64,000 nt of DNA from Oenococcus kitaharae. Its GTDB lineage: Bacteria > Bacillota > Bacilli > Lactobacillales > Lactobacillaceae. The DNA is taken from assembly GCF_025758695.1 (NCBI RefSeq), contig NZ_JANJQP010000002.1, positions 124,001-188,000 of the forward strand, in the 5' to 3' direction. The position numbers and the translations under genes were made by a program. A model generated the notes under the pieces. That model worked only from the letters and a program-made list of their open reading frames with translations. It had not been told where the DNA came from and ran no database searches. Positions 46,417 to 55,024 of this stretch are shown here, in pieces (position 1 is the stretch's first letter; every line of letters starts with the position of its first letter).

Positions 46417-46448
46417 AAAAACCTTGATGATTCCTCATCAAGGTTTTT
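46417..46448 (+). terminator. Terminator after lysS
   Basis: 14 bp arms AAAAACCTTGATGA and TCATCAAGGTTTTT around TTCC. The -10 of the next gene starts five bases later. Confidence 0.92.
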
Positions 46449-46465
46449 GTTCTAAAATAGGCTGC

Positions 46466-46825
46466 ATGCAGAAGAAATCAACAATTAATAAATTTTTAGA
46501 AGCCATTCCACGGATTTTATCTAGTCCGATATCGATCGCGATTTTCTTATTTTTATTTATTTATCTCGTTATTTTCGGAATTTTGGGTTTAATTCCGCAA
46601 CTCAAGTTTCTTGAACCATCGAATACGAGCCAGTTAATTCTAGGCAATTATACGAATGTCCTGTCGGCCTTAGGTGCGGCCATTGCGGCTGGCGTTGGCA
46701 CGAGTGTTCATAAACATGTTCGTGCTCATCGTAAACAAACAGCCGATTTGCAAGTGACAGTCGACCGCTTGGAGAAAAAGATAGATGAACTTGCAAAAAA
46801 GATTAATGCTGATAATCCAAAATAA
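46466..46825 (+). CDS. Small membrane protein with C-terminal coiled coil
   Basis: 119 aa from ATG 46466 (MQKKSTINKF). Two hydrophobic helices (~20-45 and ~65-85) and a heptad-like end TVDRLEKKIDELAKKI. TAAAAT is 7 nt before this ATG with no SD; the longer frame from 46424 lies in the lysS terminator and is rejected. Function unknown. Confidence 0.65.
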   Translation: MQKKSTINKFLEAIPRILSSPISIAIFLFLFIYLVIFGILGLIPQLKFLEPSNTSQLILGNYTNVLSALGAAIAAGVGTSVHKHVRAHRKQTADLQVTVDRLEKKIDELAKKINADNPK

Positions 46826-46828
46826 AGA

Positions 46829-48196
46829 TTAAACATTAGTGGTTTTTTGCCGTTTAATCCGCAAGACCAGATACAACAAAATCGCAGCAAAGACGCTGCA
46901 TACGATCAAAGCAGCCAGCATCCCGATCATTGAGACTTGTCTAGGACGAGAAACCACGGACAGCACTTGACTCACAATTAAGACACCGATGACGCCTGCT
47001 ACTTGTCTAACGGTGGTTATCAAAGCAGTGCCGTGGGGAATCAAGTCATCATCTAAAGCGTTGTTTGCATAAGTGACGGCCGGCATCATCATAAAGGCGT
47101 TTCCTGATTCAACCAATGCGGCAAAGATGACGGCAAACAACCAGTTTTTCAGTTCAACGATTAATGAAAGACCTGCGAAGCCAATAAAGATCATGGACGC
47201 ACCAATCAGCATGGTGCGTTTCAGACCAAATTGTGCCATGACCTTGGCCGAGCGGCGGTTCAAAATGCTTAAGCTTAACGCCGCCGGCACCATTAAAAGG
47301 CCTGACCATAGACTATTCAAATTCAGGATTCTTTGAAAATACAGCGGCATTAAAACCGTTGTCACGATTAAACCGATATAGGATCCAGCCGTCAGAAACA
47401 TGCCAAGCCGAAAAGCAGACTTGGCTAGTACATGCAAATCCAAGAGGGGATTTTTGACTGTCAGCTGCCGATAAACAAAGTAAGCAGTTAGTAGAAGACC
47501 GGCAATTAATAAAATGAGCAGCCAGACACGGATACCTGAAGATAATGTTTGCAAAGCGTATAAGACCATTAACAGCCCCACTAAAGATAAAGATGAGATC
47601 CAGTCGAAATGATAAGGTTCTTTCGGCATGACATTACTGATATATTTGAGGGACAGCAGAAATAAGACCAGCAGGACTAGTAAGAAAAAAGCGAAAACGG
47701 ATTGCCAATTAAAAGCCTGCAAAATGACACCGGAGACAATTGGTCCAACAGCTAACGCAGAACCCATCACCAATCCGACTGCCCCCATTTGAGCGGCGCG
47801 ATTCTCCGATGGTGTGATCGATAGAATCACAGACTGGAAACTGGGAAATAAGAGTCCGACCGAGATGCCTTCTAATAAGCGGCCTACCATCAGCAGATCA
47901 AAGTTTGGTGCGTAGATTGCAATTAAGGTGCCAACCATAAAAATAAGCTGTAAAGCTAACAAAAAATTTTTAAAGGGCAGATTTTTCAAAAACCAAGGCG
48001 ATAAAGGCATCATCAAGACCATGATCAGCATAAAGCCTGTCGTTAACCACTGGACACTTGCAATCGGTACAGAAAAACGCTGCATTAAAGTCGGGTAAAT
48101 GGTTGTCATAGCTGACTGACTGATCGAAAATGTAAAACTGGTTGCTAATAATAAGTTGATAAAAAATTTCTTGTGTTTATTTGATAAATTTGGCAT
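46829..48196 (-). CDS. MFS multidrug exporter, DHA2 (14-helix) type
   Basis: 455 aa, hydrophobic throughout. MFS motifs include VQWLTTGFMLIMVLMMPL, LLMVGRLLEGISVGLLFPSFQ and GSALAVGPIVSGVI (motif C of drug antiporters). Probable proton-driven efflux of toxic compounds. GAAGGA SD. Its stop lies four bases from that of the convergent small membrane protein gene. Confidence 0.85.
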   Translation of the reverse strand: MPNLSNKHKKFFINLLLATSFTFSISQSAMTTIYPTLMQRFSVPIASVQWLTTGFMLIMVLMMPLSPWFLKNLPFKNFLLALQLIFMVGTLIAIYAPNFDLLMVGRLLEGISVGLLFPSFQSVILSITPSENRAAQMGAVGLVMGSALAVGPIVSGVILQAFNWQSVFAFFLLVLLVLFLLSLKYISNVMPKEPYHFDWISSLSLVGLLMVLYALQTLSSGIRVWLLILLIAGLLLTAYFVYRQLTVKNPLLDLHVLAKSAFRLGMFLTAGSYIGLIVTTVLMPLYFQRILNLNSLWSGLLMVPAALSLSILNRRSAKVMAQFGLKRTMLIGASMIFIGFAGLSLIVELKNWLFAVIFAALVESGNAFMMMPAVTYANNALDDDLIPHGTALITTVRQVAGVIGVLIVSQVLSVVSRPRQVSMIGMLAALIVCSVFAAILLYLVLRIKRQKTTNV

Positions 48197-48250
48197 TAAT
48201 CCTTCTTTCTTTACTAGTACACTGTATGCGTCGCTGTTTTGATTATAAAT

Positions 48251-48280
48251 AAAAAGGCTCTGCGATAACAGAGCCTTTTT
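48251..48280. terminator. Terminator of the ABC exporter operon
   Basis: AAAAAGGCTCTG, CGATAA, CAGAGCCTTTTT. Perfect arms; on the minus strand it ends the permease transcript, with the stop codon inside the stem base. Confidence 0.9.
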
Positions 48281-49892
48281 AAATTAGATCGCGACGGTAA
48301 AAACCCCAAGCAGATATGACGACTAGTATCATCATGATGATCCATTGCAGCCACCAAAGAGGCCAGTCGATATTCTTCACTGGTAAATCACGCATCCAGC
48401 CTAATGGTGTGACGGTCAAAACCCAGTTCGGCAGTTTTAGCATGTTGTGAAAATAAAGCAGGAAGAAAGACAGTCCTAAGTAGGCATATAAGACTGACAC
48501 AATTCTAGGCAGCCAAGCAATTAAGAATAGTGCCAGAGCCAAGAAGGTCAAAATACCCGGCATCAGGCCAAGTGCCAATTCGTTGAAATGGCTAATGGGA
48601 AGACCGTGTTTTAACAAGGCGTTTCCTATCAACGCCATTGTGTATACCGCACCCAGATCAGCCAAGATGGTCGTGGTCAAGGCGGGGAGGACATAACTCA
48701 GGAGTAGTCCGCCACGAGAAGTCTTCTTAGCGTAAACCAGTTCCGTAAGACCTTTTGCCGTGTCGGAATTGATTTTTGCAATCATCTGGATGCCGGGGAT
48801 GATCGCTAATAATATAAGGAAGTAACTGATCATGGCAATGAACTGCAGCAGGATCTGGCTGCTGACTTGTCTGACCTGATCACTGCCAATAATTTGAGCG
48901 ATGCTGGGATTGATTTTTAGTAGATCGCTGATTTGCGGGAAGATCGATGCATACATGGCGGCGGTAGCAACATTGGCAAAAATCCAGATTAGAGCGATGT
49001 ACTTTTGAAGGTAGAAGGAAAGGCGATTGAGATTGGATAAGAAACGCGGTGCAGTTACTGGTCCGCGCCCACTTTGGATTAAAGCGGCGTTCAAATCACG
49101 ATGGCCAGCAATTTGGAAGGCCAGTGCTGCAAATACGACGGTTAAGGCGAGCATCAGCCACACAACTTTCAGGTCGTTTTGTGTTCCTATTTTGCCTAAC
49201 TCGACCCATCCGAACAGGGATAACCAAGTCCACTTGGCTGCGCTGACATCGGTCGCCATACGGACCGCGTAGCAGATAGCGAAAAAGATAAAACTGGCGG
49301 AATTGGCAGCTTGGGAACTATTAAATATTTGAGCTGCCAACAAGGCAGCTGCACCAAACATCAAGCCGACTAAGACCGTCTCTAAGGAGAAAAGCGAAAT
49401 CATTTCAGAGGTCATACCGGTTATATTGGCAGCCCATATGGACAGGTAAGAAATAATCATCAGTATCAAATTAAAAATGATTATTTCTAAAACAGCGGCT
49501 GAGAAGGGCGCCAGCCTGCCTACAGCTGTTGCGCGAATGATTTCTGTAACACCCTTATCTTCTTGGGCACGTGTTGTTCGAACGGCCAATAAAATATTTG
49601 GGATCACTGTGAATATCCCTGTGAAGACAAGCATCATAGCGATAAAAATTTGACCCGTCGAAATGCCGCTGCCCGTGGGTGGTACACCAAAAATGGATGT
49701 CATGGCAGGTGTTTTTAAAGTAACAATGATAGACGCGATCGCTTTTCTATTGCCATAGATGCCGTTAAATTTGCTGGCGCCGGCTAAAAGCGTGGCCGCA
49801 ATTGCTAAGATCCACACGATGATAAAAGTGCTGTCTCGCTTGAGTGCTGCTTTTAAGATTAAGCCGTTTTTTGAAAACATGTTTGCAAACAT
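48279..49892 (-). CDS. ABC exporter permease (polyketide-antibiotic-type, COG3559-like)
   Basis: 537 aa with about twelve helices in two similar halves: RDSTFIIVWILAIAATLLAG near the start, TRAQEDKGVTEIIRATAVGR in the first loop and TAKGLTELVYAKKTSRG in the second. It partners the ATPase gene with which it shares one base. Likely drug or lipid export; substrate unknown. Confidence 0.82.
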   Translation of the reverse strand: MFANMFSKNGLILKAALKRDSTFIIVWILAIAATLLAGASKFNGIYGNRKAIASIIVTLKTPAMTSIFGVPPTGSGISTGQIFIAMMLVFTGIFTVIPNILLAVRTTRAQEDKGVTEIIRATAVGRLAPFSAAVLEIIIFNLILMIISYLSIWAANITGMTSEMISLFSLETVLVGLMFGAAALLAAQIFNSSQAANSASFIFFAICYAVRMATDVSAAKWTWLSLFGWVELGKIGTQNDLKVVWLMLALTVVFAALAFQIAGHRDLNAALIQSGRGPVTAPRFLSNLNRLSFYLQKYIALIWIFANVATAAMYASIFPQISDLLKINPSIAQIIGSDQVRQVSSQILLQFIAMISYFLILLAIIPGIQMIAKINSDTAKGLTELVYAKKTSRGGLLLSYVLPALTTTILADLGAVYTMALIGNALLKHGLPISHFNELALGLMPGILTFLALALFLIAWLPRIVSVLYAYLGLSFFLLYFHNMLKLPNWVLTVTPLGWMRDLPVKNIDWPLWWLQWIIMMILVVISAWGFYRRDLI

Positions 49893-50791
49893 CAGCTCAC
49901 CTTCTTTTGGCCACCATCATAAAAGTGAAGGAATAATTCTTCTAGGCTTGGCGGTGTGACCTGTAAATCTGTCACGGAGAGAGCCGCCAGCACCTGCATC
50001 ATTTCTGACAGGTGTTCGCGGTCAATCGTGAAATTAATCCGGCTGCCATCTTGTTTGAAAGCTCGTACCCCAGGCATTGCAGCCAGTTTATCCGCTTTTT
50101 CTTTGACGAGGGCGCTGACATTCAAAGCAGAAAGATGTTTCAAATCGGCCAAAGCACCGACTTCGATGATTTTGCCCTGTCGAATGATGGCCAAACGGTC
50201 AACGATTTTTTCAATTTCCGACAAGATGTGTGATGAGAGCAGGATTGTCTTACCAGCTGCTTTCAGCTTTAGAATTTCTTGTTGGAAATTCAATTCCTGC
50301 AAGGGATCAAGGCCGCTGGTCGGTTCATCAAAAATATAGAAGTCGACATCAGCTGAGAAAGCCGCAATCAAGGCGACCTTCTGCCGATTTCCTTTAGAAT
50401 AGGTACGATTCTTTTTGCTAGGGTCAAGATCAAATTCTTTGATTAAGTCCCACGTCTTGTGCGAACGCTTTTGGCCGCCGAGCCTTAAAAGCAGATCAAT
50501 CGTCTGACCACCGGTCAAATTCGGCCACAAGCTGACGTCTCCGGGTACATAGGCGAGATTCTTGTGAATTTCGACTGGGTTTTTAAAGACATCCTTGCCA
50601 AACAAACTGATTTCGCCGCCGGATTTTTTTAATAATCCCAACGCAATTCGGATGGTTGTCGATTTTCCAGCACCATTGGGGCCGATAAAAGCAAAGACCT
50701 CGCCTTTATGTACATCGAAGCTAATGTCTTTTAAAGCCTGCGTTTTACCAAAATTCTTTTGTAGATGTTTAATATGCAAAACTGTTTCCAT
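49892..50791 (-). CDS. ABC exporter ATPase
   Basis: 299 aa, DrrA/CcmA-like. Walker A GPNGAGKST (~38), signature TYSKGNRQKV and Walker B FYIFDEPTSGLD, with a C-terminal extension to ~299. AAAGGA SD. First gene of the exporter pair, divergent from the TetR gene that probably controls it. Confidence 0.9.
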   Translation of the reverse strand: METVLHIKHLQKNFGKTQALKDISFDVHKGEVFAFIGPNGAGKSTTIRIALGLLKKSGGEISLFGKDVFKNPVEIHKNLAYVPGDVSLWPNLTGGQTIDLLLRLGGQKRSHKTWDLIKEFDLDPSKKNRTYSKGNRQKVALIAAFSADVDFYIFDEPTSGLDPLQELNFQQEILKLKAAGKTILLSSHILSEIEKIVDRLAIIRQGKIIEVGALADLKHLSALNVSALVKEKADKLAAMPGVRAFKQDGSRINFTIDREHLSEMMQVLAALSVTDLQVTPPSLEELFLHFYDGGQKKVS

Positions 50792-50924
50792 TTTCTTGTC
50801 CTTTCCGCTGACGAGAATATCTTGGACTGTTTTGTGCAGAAAGTCAATAAAAAATGAAATATTTTATTGTTAAAGTTCACTTTTTAGAAAAATAGCTCAG
50901 TTTAGCGATATAATAAGCTCAGTC

Positions 50925-51575
50925 ATGTCAGGAAAACGCGAAAAAAATAAGTCCCAGCAACGGGACAAAATTTTACAAGCTGCTTATGCTGTTTTCAATC
51001 AGATTGGTTATCAAGCTGCCAAAGTGAGTCAGATTGCCCAGACGGCTCACGTATCGCAAGTGACTTTATATAAGTATTTTGCTTCCAAGCGGCTGCTTTT
51101 TAAGGCTTTACTGAAAGATTTGATCCAGCGTGAATTGGCAAATATGAAACAAGCCCTATCTGATTTGTCTGTCGATCAGCCGCAAAATTTCTTAAAAGTC
51201 ATTCAGTTTTCCCAACAAGAGACGCGGGAGTTCTCCAAAGTATTTTTTGAAGATGTTGTCGCCGAATACCAAGGGCAAAATGGCGATCACGAGATTTATG
51301 ACTATTATGAACAGGAATTGACCGTTTTTTGGCAATATATGATCGCCCAGGTCCGAAGCAGCGGCTATATCGCTTCGCGAATCAATGATCAATCGCTGAT
51401 GCTGTATTTTAAGATTTGGACCAGTTATTTTGCCGATCCGAAGAATAGCCGCTGGGCGCAGGGAATTGATCTGAAGACCTGGGTGACACAATTGACTGAT
51501 TTGTTTTATTTTGGTTTGCTGAATGTCAATGATGATAAACGGCAGGAAATGTTAAAGGACCTGTATGAAAACTGA
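50925..51575 (+). CDS. TetR-family regulator
   Basis: 216 aa. N-terminal HTH around AAYAVFNQIGYQAAKVSQIAQ and VTLYKYFASKRLLF. The divergent exporter pair is the likely target. AATAAAA and TTTTATT (nine bases apart) in the shared gap could be its operator. TATAAT at 50909-50914 lies 10 nt before the ATG, so the leader is three bases or less. Confidence 0.88.
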   Translation: MSGKREKNKSQQRDKILQAAYAVFNQIGYQAAKVSQIAQTAHVSQVTLYKYFASKRLLFKALLKDLIQRELANMKQALSDLSVDQPQNFLKVIQFSQQETREFSKVFFEDVVAEYQGQNGDHEIYDYYEQELTVFWQYMIAQVRSSGYIASRINDQSLMLYFKIWTSYFADPKNSRWAQGIDLKTWVTQLTDLFYFGLLNVNDDKRQEMLKDLYEN

Positions 51576-51641
51576 TTTTCGTCATGAGGATGGCCACTGT
51601 TTTTGAATATTATAGTAGAATAAGTTGTTGGGTTAATTTGC

Positions 51642-51670
51642 TTGACCTGCGTTTGAAAATGCCCTAAACT
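51642..51670 (+). promoter_or_regulatory. Promoter of tRNA-Asn
   Basis: TTGACC, 17 bp, TAAACT, 28 nt before the mature tRNA. Confidence 0.75.
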
Positions 51671-51697
51671 TAAATGGTTGTTCAGCAACATGATTAT

Positions 51698-51770
51698 TCC
51701 GACTTAGCTCAGTTGGTAGAGCGCCTGACTGTTAATCAGGTTGTCGTCGGTTCGAGCCCGACAGTCGGAG
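51698..51770 (+). tRNA. tRNA-Asn (anticodon GTT)
   Basis: A full cloverleaf: acceptor TCCGACT/AGTCGGA with discriminator G, D arm GCTCAGTTGGTAGAGC, anticodon GTT at 51731-51733, T arm GTCGGTTCGAGCCCGAC. The 3' CCA is not encoded. Confidence 0.97.
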
Positions 51771-51778
51771 TTTGCGGT

Positions 51779-51806
51779 CGGTTGATTTCACAGCCAACCG
51801 TTTTTT
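51779..51806 (+). terminator. Terminator after tRNA-Asn
   Basis: CGGTTG, 10 nt, CAACCG, then six T. Confidence 0.8.
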
Positions 51807-51840
51807 ATTGGAAATGCTTGGGCAGATTCTAATAAGTCTA

Positions 51841-51913
51841 GCCGACTTAGCTCAGTTGGTAGAGCATCGGTATCGTAAACCGGGGGTCGGCGGTTCGAAC
51901 CCGCCAGTCGGCA
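51841..51913 (+). tRNA. tRNA-Thr (anticodon CGT)
   Basis: Acceptor GCCGACT/AGTCGGC with discriminator A; the D arm is identical to the tRNA-Asn gene upstream. Anticodon loop ATCGTAA gives CGT, reading ACG. CCA is not encoded. A possible promoter is TTGGAA-N16-TAATAA, just upstream. Confidence 0.96.
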
Positions 51914-51923
51914 GCATATTTAT

Positions 51924-51972
51924 AAAACAGCGTCATATCAAGTGTAAGAAAGCTTGATATAACGCTGTTTTT
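51924..51972 (+). terminator. Long terminator after tRNA-Thr
   Basis: AAAACAGCGT-C-ATATCAAG pairs with CTTGATAT-A-ACGCTGTTTT, 18 pairs with one mismatch, then T-rich. Between it and 52062 I see nothing coding. Confidence 0.9.
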
Positions 51973-52061
51973 GTATGTTTGTACACAAAAAGCGCGGCAG
52001 TCGTTTAACTCATAAAAGCTTTTCTAAAAGCAGTAATTCGTCTCCTGGGTTTGTTCGACAG

Positions 52062-52088
52062 AAAAAAGTTCCTAAATTAGGAACTTTT
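52062..52088 (-). terminator. Terminator of the mazEF-like operon
   Basis: AAAAGTTCCTAA and TTAGGAACTTTT, with an extra T-run on the minus strand just past the toxin stop. Confidence 0.85.
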
Positions 52089-52096
52089 CATGACCA

Positions 52097-52453
52097 CTAT
52101 TCAAGAAGATCCAAAATAGTCTGTTTAGCCTCAATAAAAGATGAGGTGGGAAGCAGACCGACTTTTTGTGCATGACGCTTTTTGTAATCGAAAGTATGAA
52201 ATTGCAGTGGATTGATATAGCCGTGGACGGTGGAAGCGCCAGAAACAGGAATGAAAAAATCTTTCAAACGATTATCTTCGGAACTTGTTATTGGACAGAC
52301 GACAGCTAAATCAGTCACGCGAGAATAATTTTGGCTGCTGAGAACGAGAGCTGGACGGCGTTTTCTAATTTCTTCACCGACGGAGGGATTGAAGTCAATA
52401 TAGATAATATCCTGCTGATCCGGAATATAGTTAATCTGAGAACTCGGTGTCAA
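52097..52453 (-). CDS. mazF: MazF/PemK-family endoribonuclease toxin
   Basis: 118 aa from TTG 52453, chosen because GGAGG lies eight bases upstream; a longer frame from TTG 52468 is possible. DIIYIDFNPSVGEEIRKRRP is the MazF opening, followed by VLSSQNYSR, CPITS and the FDYKKRH region. Such toxins cut mRNA or tRNA at specific sequences. It overlaps the antitoxin gene by ~23 bp. Confidence 0.9.
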   Translation of the reverse strand: MTPSSQINYIPDQQDIIYIDFNPSVGEEIRKRRPALVLSSQNYSRVTDLAVVCPITSSEDNRLKDFFIPVSGASTVHGYINPLQFHTFDYKKRHAQKVGLLPTSSFIEAKQTILDLLE

Positions 52454-52670
52454 AATCCGAACCTCCAAACGCTTCTTTTTGGGTTAAGTGTTCGTGTGCT
52501 TGGACCCATTTTTCATCTTTGAAAGGGTTGGTTTTCTTGGGTGTATAGACAATTTCACCATCACGACCCTGGAAAACGGTAAACTCTTTGGCAGTTGGCT
52601 TTATCTCTTTAGGCAGTGTCAGAATATTTGAGTTGCCGGATTTTCTAATTTTAACTGTGGCACCAATCAT
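52431..52670 (-). CDS. mazE: MazE-like AbrB-fold antitoxin
   Basis: 79 aa. The swapped-hairpin AbrB motif is VKIRKSGNSNILTLPKEI, and an acidic tail (GGSDFDTEFSD) would wrap the toxin. GGGGG SD. First gene of the pair, downstream of a palindrome that likely serves its autoregulation. Confidence 0.88.
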   Translation of the reverse strand: MIGATVKIRKSGNSNILTLPKEIKPTAKEFTVFQGRDGEIVYTPKKTNPFKDEKWVQAHEHLTQKEAFGGSDFDTEFSD

Positions 52671-52693
52671 TGCGTTAACCCCCGTATGTCTTT

Positions 52694-52712
52694 GTATATA
52701 TTAAGTATATAC
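52694..52712. promoter_or_regulatory. mazEF promoter/operator palindrome
   Basis: GTATATA, TTAAG, TATATAC. On the minus strand it overlaps the -10 TATACT, with TTGCTT 17 bp upstream as the -35. This is the usual layout for autorepression by a toxin-antitoxin complex. Confidence 0.7.
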
Positions 52713-52850
52713 GAGGACTGTTTGAAAAGCAAAAAACACCGGTCTTCATGTTGCCTTAGACAGCTAAGTCACCAATAGCTACGACCCTCTAAGGCCTCTC
52801 GAACTGAGCTTCAGGAAAAGTCTATGCTGTTTGCTACGTGCTGACTTGGT

Positions 52851-53171
52851 TCAATATTTTCTTGTCAAAACTAGGCCATCTGGCTTTCCGCTGATGTCAT
52901 ATGCTCTGAGAATCTGCAGCAGGACATCAGCGGATAGCAGGCGAATAACTCGATAAGCTTGCAGCAAGGGGATGCCGGCCTCAGTGAGGACTCGGCGTAG
53001 TTGATGATCAAGACTGATATTGGCTGAAGGGGAATCATTGATTTTTCCAATGTTGCCGGCTTTGACTTTTGTTAAACAACTCAGCTTTTTAGCTAGAGGG
53101 CCAGTCACTTGAATCTCTGTTTCTTTGTTGTTGATCTGCAATTGTAAAATTTGTTTGTCTTGTCTGATCAA
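52851..53171 (-). CDS. Hypothetical protein
   Basis: 106 aa from TTG 53171, with AGGAG seven bases upstream. N-terminal half beta-like (ILQLQINNKETEIQVTG), C-terminal half helical (LLQAYRVIRLLSADVLLQIL). No signal, helix bundle or family recognised. The ~180 bp between it and mazE show nothing but the mazEF promoter. Confidence 0.55.
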   Translation of the reverse strand: MIRQDKQILQLQINNKETEIQVTGPLAKKLSCLTKVKAGNIGKINDSPSANISLDHQLRRVLTEAGIPLLQAYRVIRLLSADVLLQILRAYDISGKPDGLVLTRKY

Positions 53172-53222
53172 TAATCAGCTCCTATGACTAAGGAATTATC
53201 TAGATCATTCTTCTGTCAGTTT

Positions 53223-53489
53223 TCATTTAGGATTAGTGTTACTGGCAAGTGCTCGTTTTTTAGCCTGGTGTTTTCGGTAAACATATTCGACCCAGCCCCA
53301 AAAGAAAAAGAAGATGAAGGTGCGAAGGCTGTCTATCCAACTATGCTGTAAATAGTTGGAGAAGCGATATCCTCGTCCAGCAATCAGATCGATCACGCCT
53401 CGCAAGCCAAAGATGATAAGCAAATCTAAGATAACGAACAACAGAACGTAAGCTAAAGCTGATTTTGTTAGTTGTTTTAAGTTTTTCAT
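53223..53489 (-). CDS. Small membrane protein
   Basis: 88 aa with two hydrophobic helices (~12-32 and ~52-70) and a basic end HQAKKRA. TATTAA lies 7 nt before the ATG with no SD, so it may be leaderless. No family recognised. Confidence 0.55.
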   Translation of the reverse strand: MKNLKQLTKSALAYVLLFVILDLLIIFGLRGVIDLIAGRGYRFSNYLQHSWIDSLRTFIFFFFWGWVEYVYRKHQAKKRALASNTNPK

Positions 53490-53632
53490 ATAAATATTAA
53501 TAGTTCTGTTTCTTCCTATTTTGGATTAGTTTTAATGTAACATGTGAACACTGGCTTAGTACATCAAAAGCACAACAATTTGTTGCGTTGGTGTTGCGCC
53601 ACGGATTAGTAACACAAAATTATTGGTTTTTT

Positions 53633-54052
53633 CTACTGTTCCCGATACACATTCAGCCAATGATGCGGCTGGAGTTCTTTTAAAGGAAGATATTGGACTG
53701 AATGATGTTTGTCAATCTCAACCGCACAAAGAACCTGGTCGCCCCAAAAGTTAAGTCGTTCTTGGCAAATACCGCAAGGCGTCAATACTTGGAAAGCTGA
53801 TTTCTCGTTTTCCCGGACCAAACACAGACTGTGAGTTATTTTTTTGTTCAAATTGGCCGCTTGCAGATAAGAACCCAATTCCATGCAGACGGACGAAGCG
53901 GCGTTGGGAAAATCCGGTGATATACTGGTCAAAATTGAACCATCTTCCAGTAAAACACCAGCGGAACCACCCCAGCCTGTTGGATAATGTGCTTCTAAAT
54001 TCTGCTTCACCTGGTCAAATAACGCTTGTTCTTGTACAATTTCTTTGTTCAT
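53633..54052 (-). CDS. Cytidine deaminase / blasticidin-S deaminase-like protein
   Basis: 139 aa. Zinc site VCMELG (Cys plus catalytic Glu) near residue 51 and PCGICQERL (PCxxC) near 95, the arrangement of CDA-fold deaminases. Could deaminate cytidine for salvage or a nucleoside antibiotic; the substrate cannot be told from the sequence. Confidence 0.82.
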   Translation of the reverse strand: MNKEIVQEQALFDQVKQNLEAHYPTGWGGSAGVLLEDGSILTSISPDFPNAASSVCMELGSYLQAANLNKKITHSLCLVRENEKSAFQVLTPCGICQERLNFWGDQVLCAVEIDKHHSVQYLPLKELQPHHWLNVYREQ

Positions 54053-54136
54053 TTTAAATACCTGTTCTCATTTTCTCTCAAAGATGGCCGGCTGCTTAAG
54101 AAGTCGATAAAATGCTGTCATGTATAATTGAGACCC

Positions 54137-54415
54137 ATGCGTAGGGTGAACGGTGAGGTAATACTGAAAGCGGTATCATTAATGCAAGATGATGAAACAT
54201 CGGCAGGAATTAGTCGGAATGTCTCATATCGTATAAGGAAGTCTCTCGTGAAGAAAAGTTTTCTCTTTAAAGTATTGCCGATCGTTATTTTGTTAGCCGC
54301 CGTGTTGCTGCTGCAATTCTATCGCGTGCCTAACGCTCAAGTTATTGATGTGGCTCTCGTGATTATTTGCATCGCTGTGAGTGTGATTGGCGAGCATTTT
54401 AGTAAAAAAGAATAA
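54137..54415 (+). CDS. Small membrane protein of unknown function
   Basis: 92 aa from ATG 54137. A ~40 aa polar, basic N-terminus, then two close hydrophobic helices and the end GEHFSKKE. TATAAT ends 8 nt before the ATG with no SD. It precedes the DUF2712-like cassette but has its own promoter. Confidence 0.6.
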   Translation: MRRVNGEVILKAVSLMQDDETSAGISRNVSYRIRKSLVKKSFLFKVLPIVILLAAVLLLQFYRVPNAQVIDVALVIICIAVSVIGEHFSKKE

Positions 54416-54532
54416 ATGATTGAAAAAATGCTCGATTTTTATCAATATCCTGCTAAGTTCTCCCAAAATAAAAAAGCCGTGGTATAAATAAAAACAAGGC
54501 ACCTGTAAATAAAGTGCCGAATTTTAAAAAAG

Positions 54533-54570
54533 GAGAAAATTTCTCAAAATAAATTATATTTTTTGAGAAA
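54533..54570 (+). repeat. Mutually exclusive inverted repeats in the leader of the DUF2712-like gene
   Basis: GAGAAA (54533-54538), TTTCTC (54540-54545) and GAGAAA (54565-54570). The middle copy can pair with either outer one; the second pairing extends to 10 bp (TTTCTCAAAA/TTTTGAGAAA). It lies just upstream of the SD GAAGG and could switch access to it, or bind a regulator. Confidence 0.55.
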
Positions 54571-54583
54571 AAATGAAGGCTTT

Positions 54584-55015
54584 ATGAAAAACATAAGTAA
54601 GCAGTATATTGCATTATTTGTATTAGCTTTTTCACTGGTTGCCGGTGTCGCTTTACCGACTTTTGCGTCTGACAACAATATTGGATTTGCTTTTACAATC
54701 CAATCTTATCAGGAGGAATCAACAACAGGCTGGCGCTATAGACAAACGAAGTCCACGGCGAATCCATGGAAAGTTGGTGTGTATACTTCAACTGAAGGCA
54801 ATGGCTCTTACTATTCGGCTCATTTATACGGATCGCAGAATGGAGCACTTGCTTCGCCGACCAAAAATGCCTATACCGGTCCAGCTTATCCGTATGTATA
54901 TAGCGGAGCCTATTCTAACGCAAGTCAACAGAATGTCCGCATGGCAGTATTCAATCCTACTTGGACACCATCTGTATTTTATATCACTGGTGCATGGGAT
55001 GAGGAGACTTGGTAA
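54584..55015 (+). CDS. DUF2712-like secreted protein
   Basis: 143 aa from ATG 54584 (GAAGG upstream). Signal peptide to about ALPTFA-S, mature part ~115 aa rich in Tyr, Ser, Asn and Gly. The segments IGFAFTIQSYQ, WRYRQTKSTANPWKVGVY, YSNASQQNVRMAV and the closing GAWDEETW match my memory of DUF2712 proteins. Function unknown. It is followed by three permease-like genes, an ATPase and an anchored protein, so it may be an exported effector, a bacteriocin-like peptide or a cell-surface factor. Confidence 0.75.
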   Translation: MKNISKQYIALFVLAFSLVAGVALPTFASDNNIGFAFTIQSYQEESTTGWRYRQTKSTANPWKVGVYTSTEGNGSYYSAHLYGSQNGALASPTKNAYTGPAYPYVYSGAYSNASQQNVRMAVFNPTWTPSVFYITGAWDEETW

Positions 55016-55024
55016 CTATTAATT

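Noticed and set aside
46424-46466. Longer start for the small membrane protein after lysS
   Set aside because: The extension lies in the lysS terminator stem; the ATG at 46466 is precisely spaced from TAAAAT.
51975-52175. 66-codon + strand ORF after the tRNA-Thr terminator
   Set aside because: It begins in the terminator tail, crosses the terminator hairpin of the mazEF-like operon and then reads the toxin gene backwards.
54416-54487. 23-codon ORF after the small membrane protein gene at 54137
   Set aside because: No SD and polar composition. It runs through the AT-rich promoter area of the next operon; no family or layout support.
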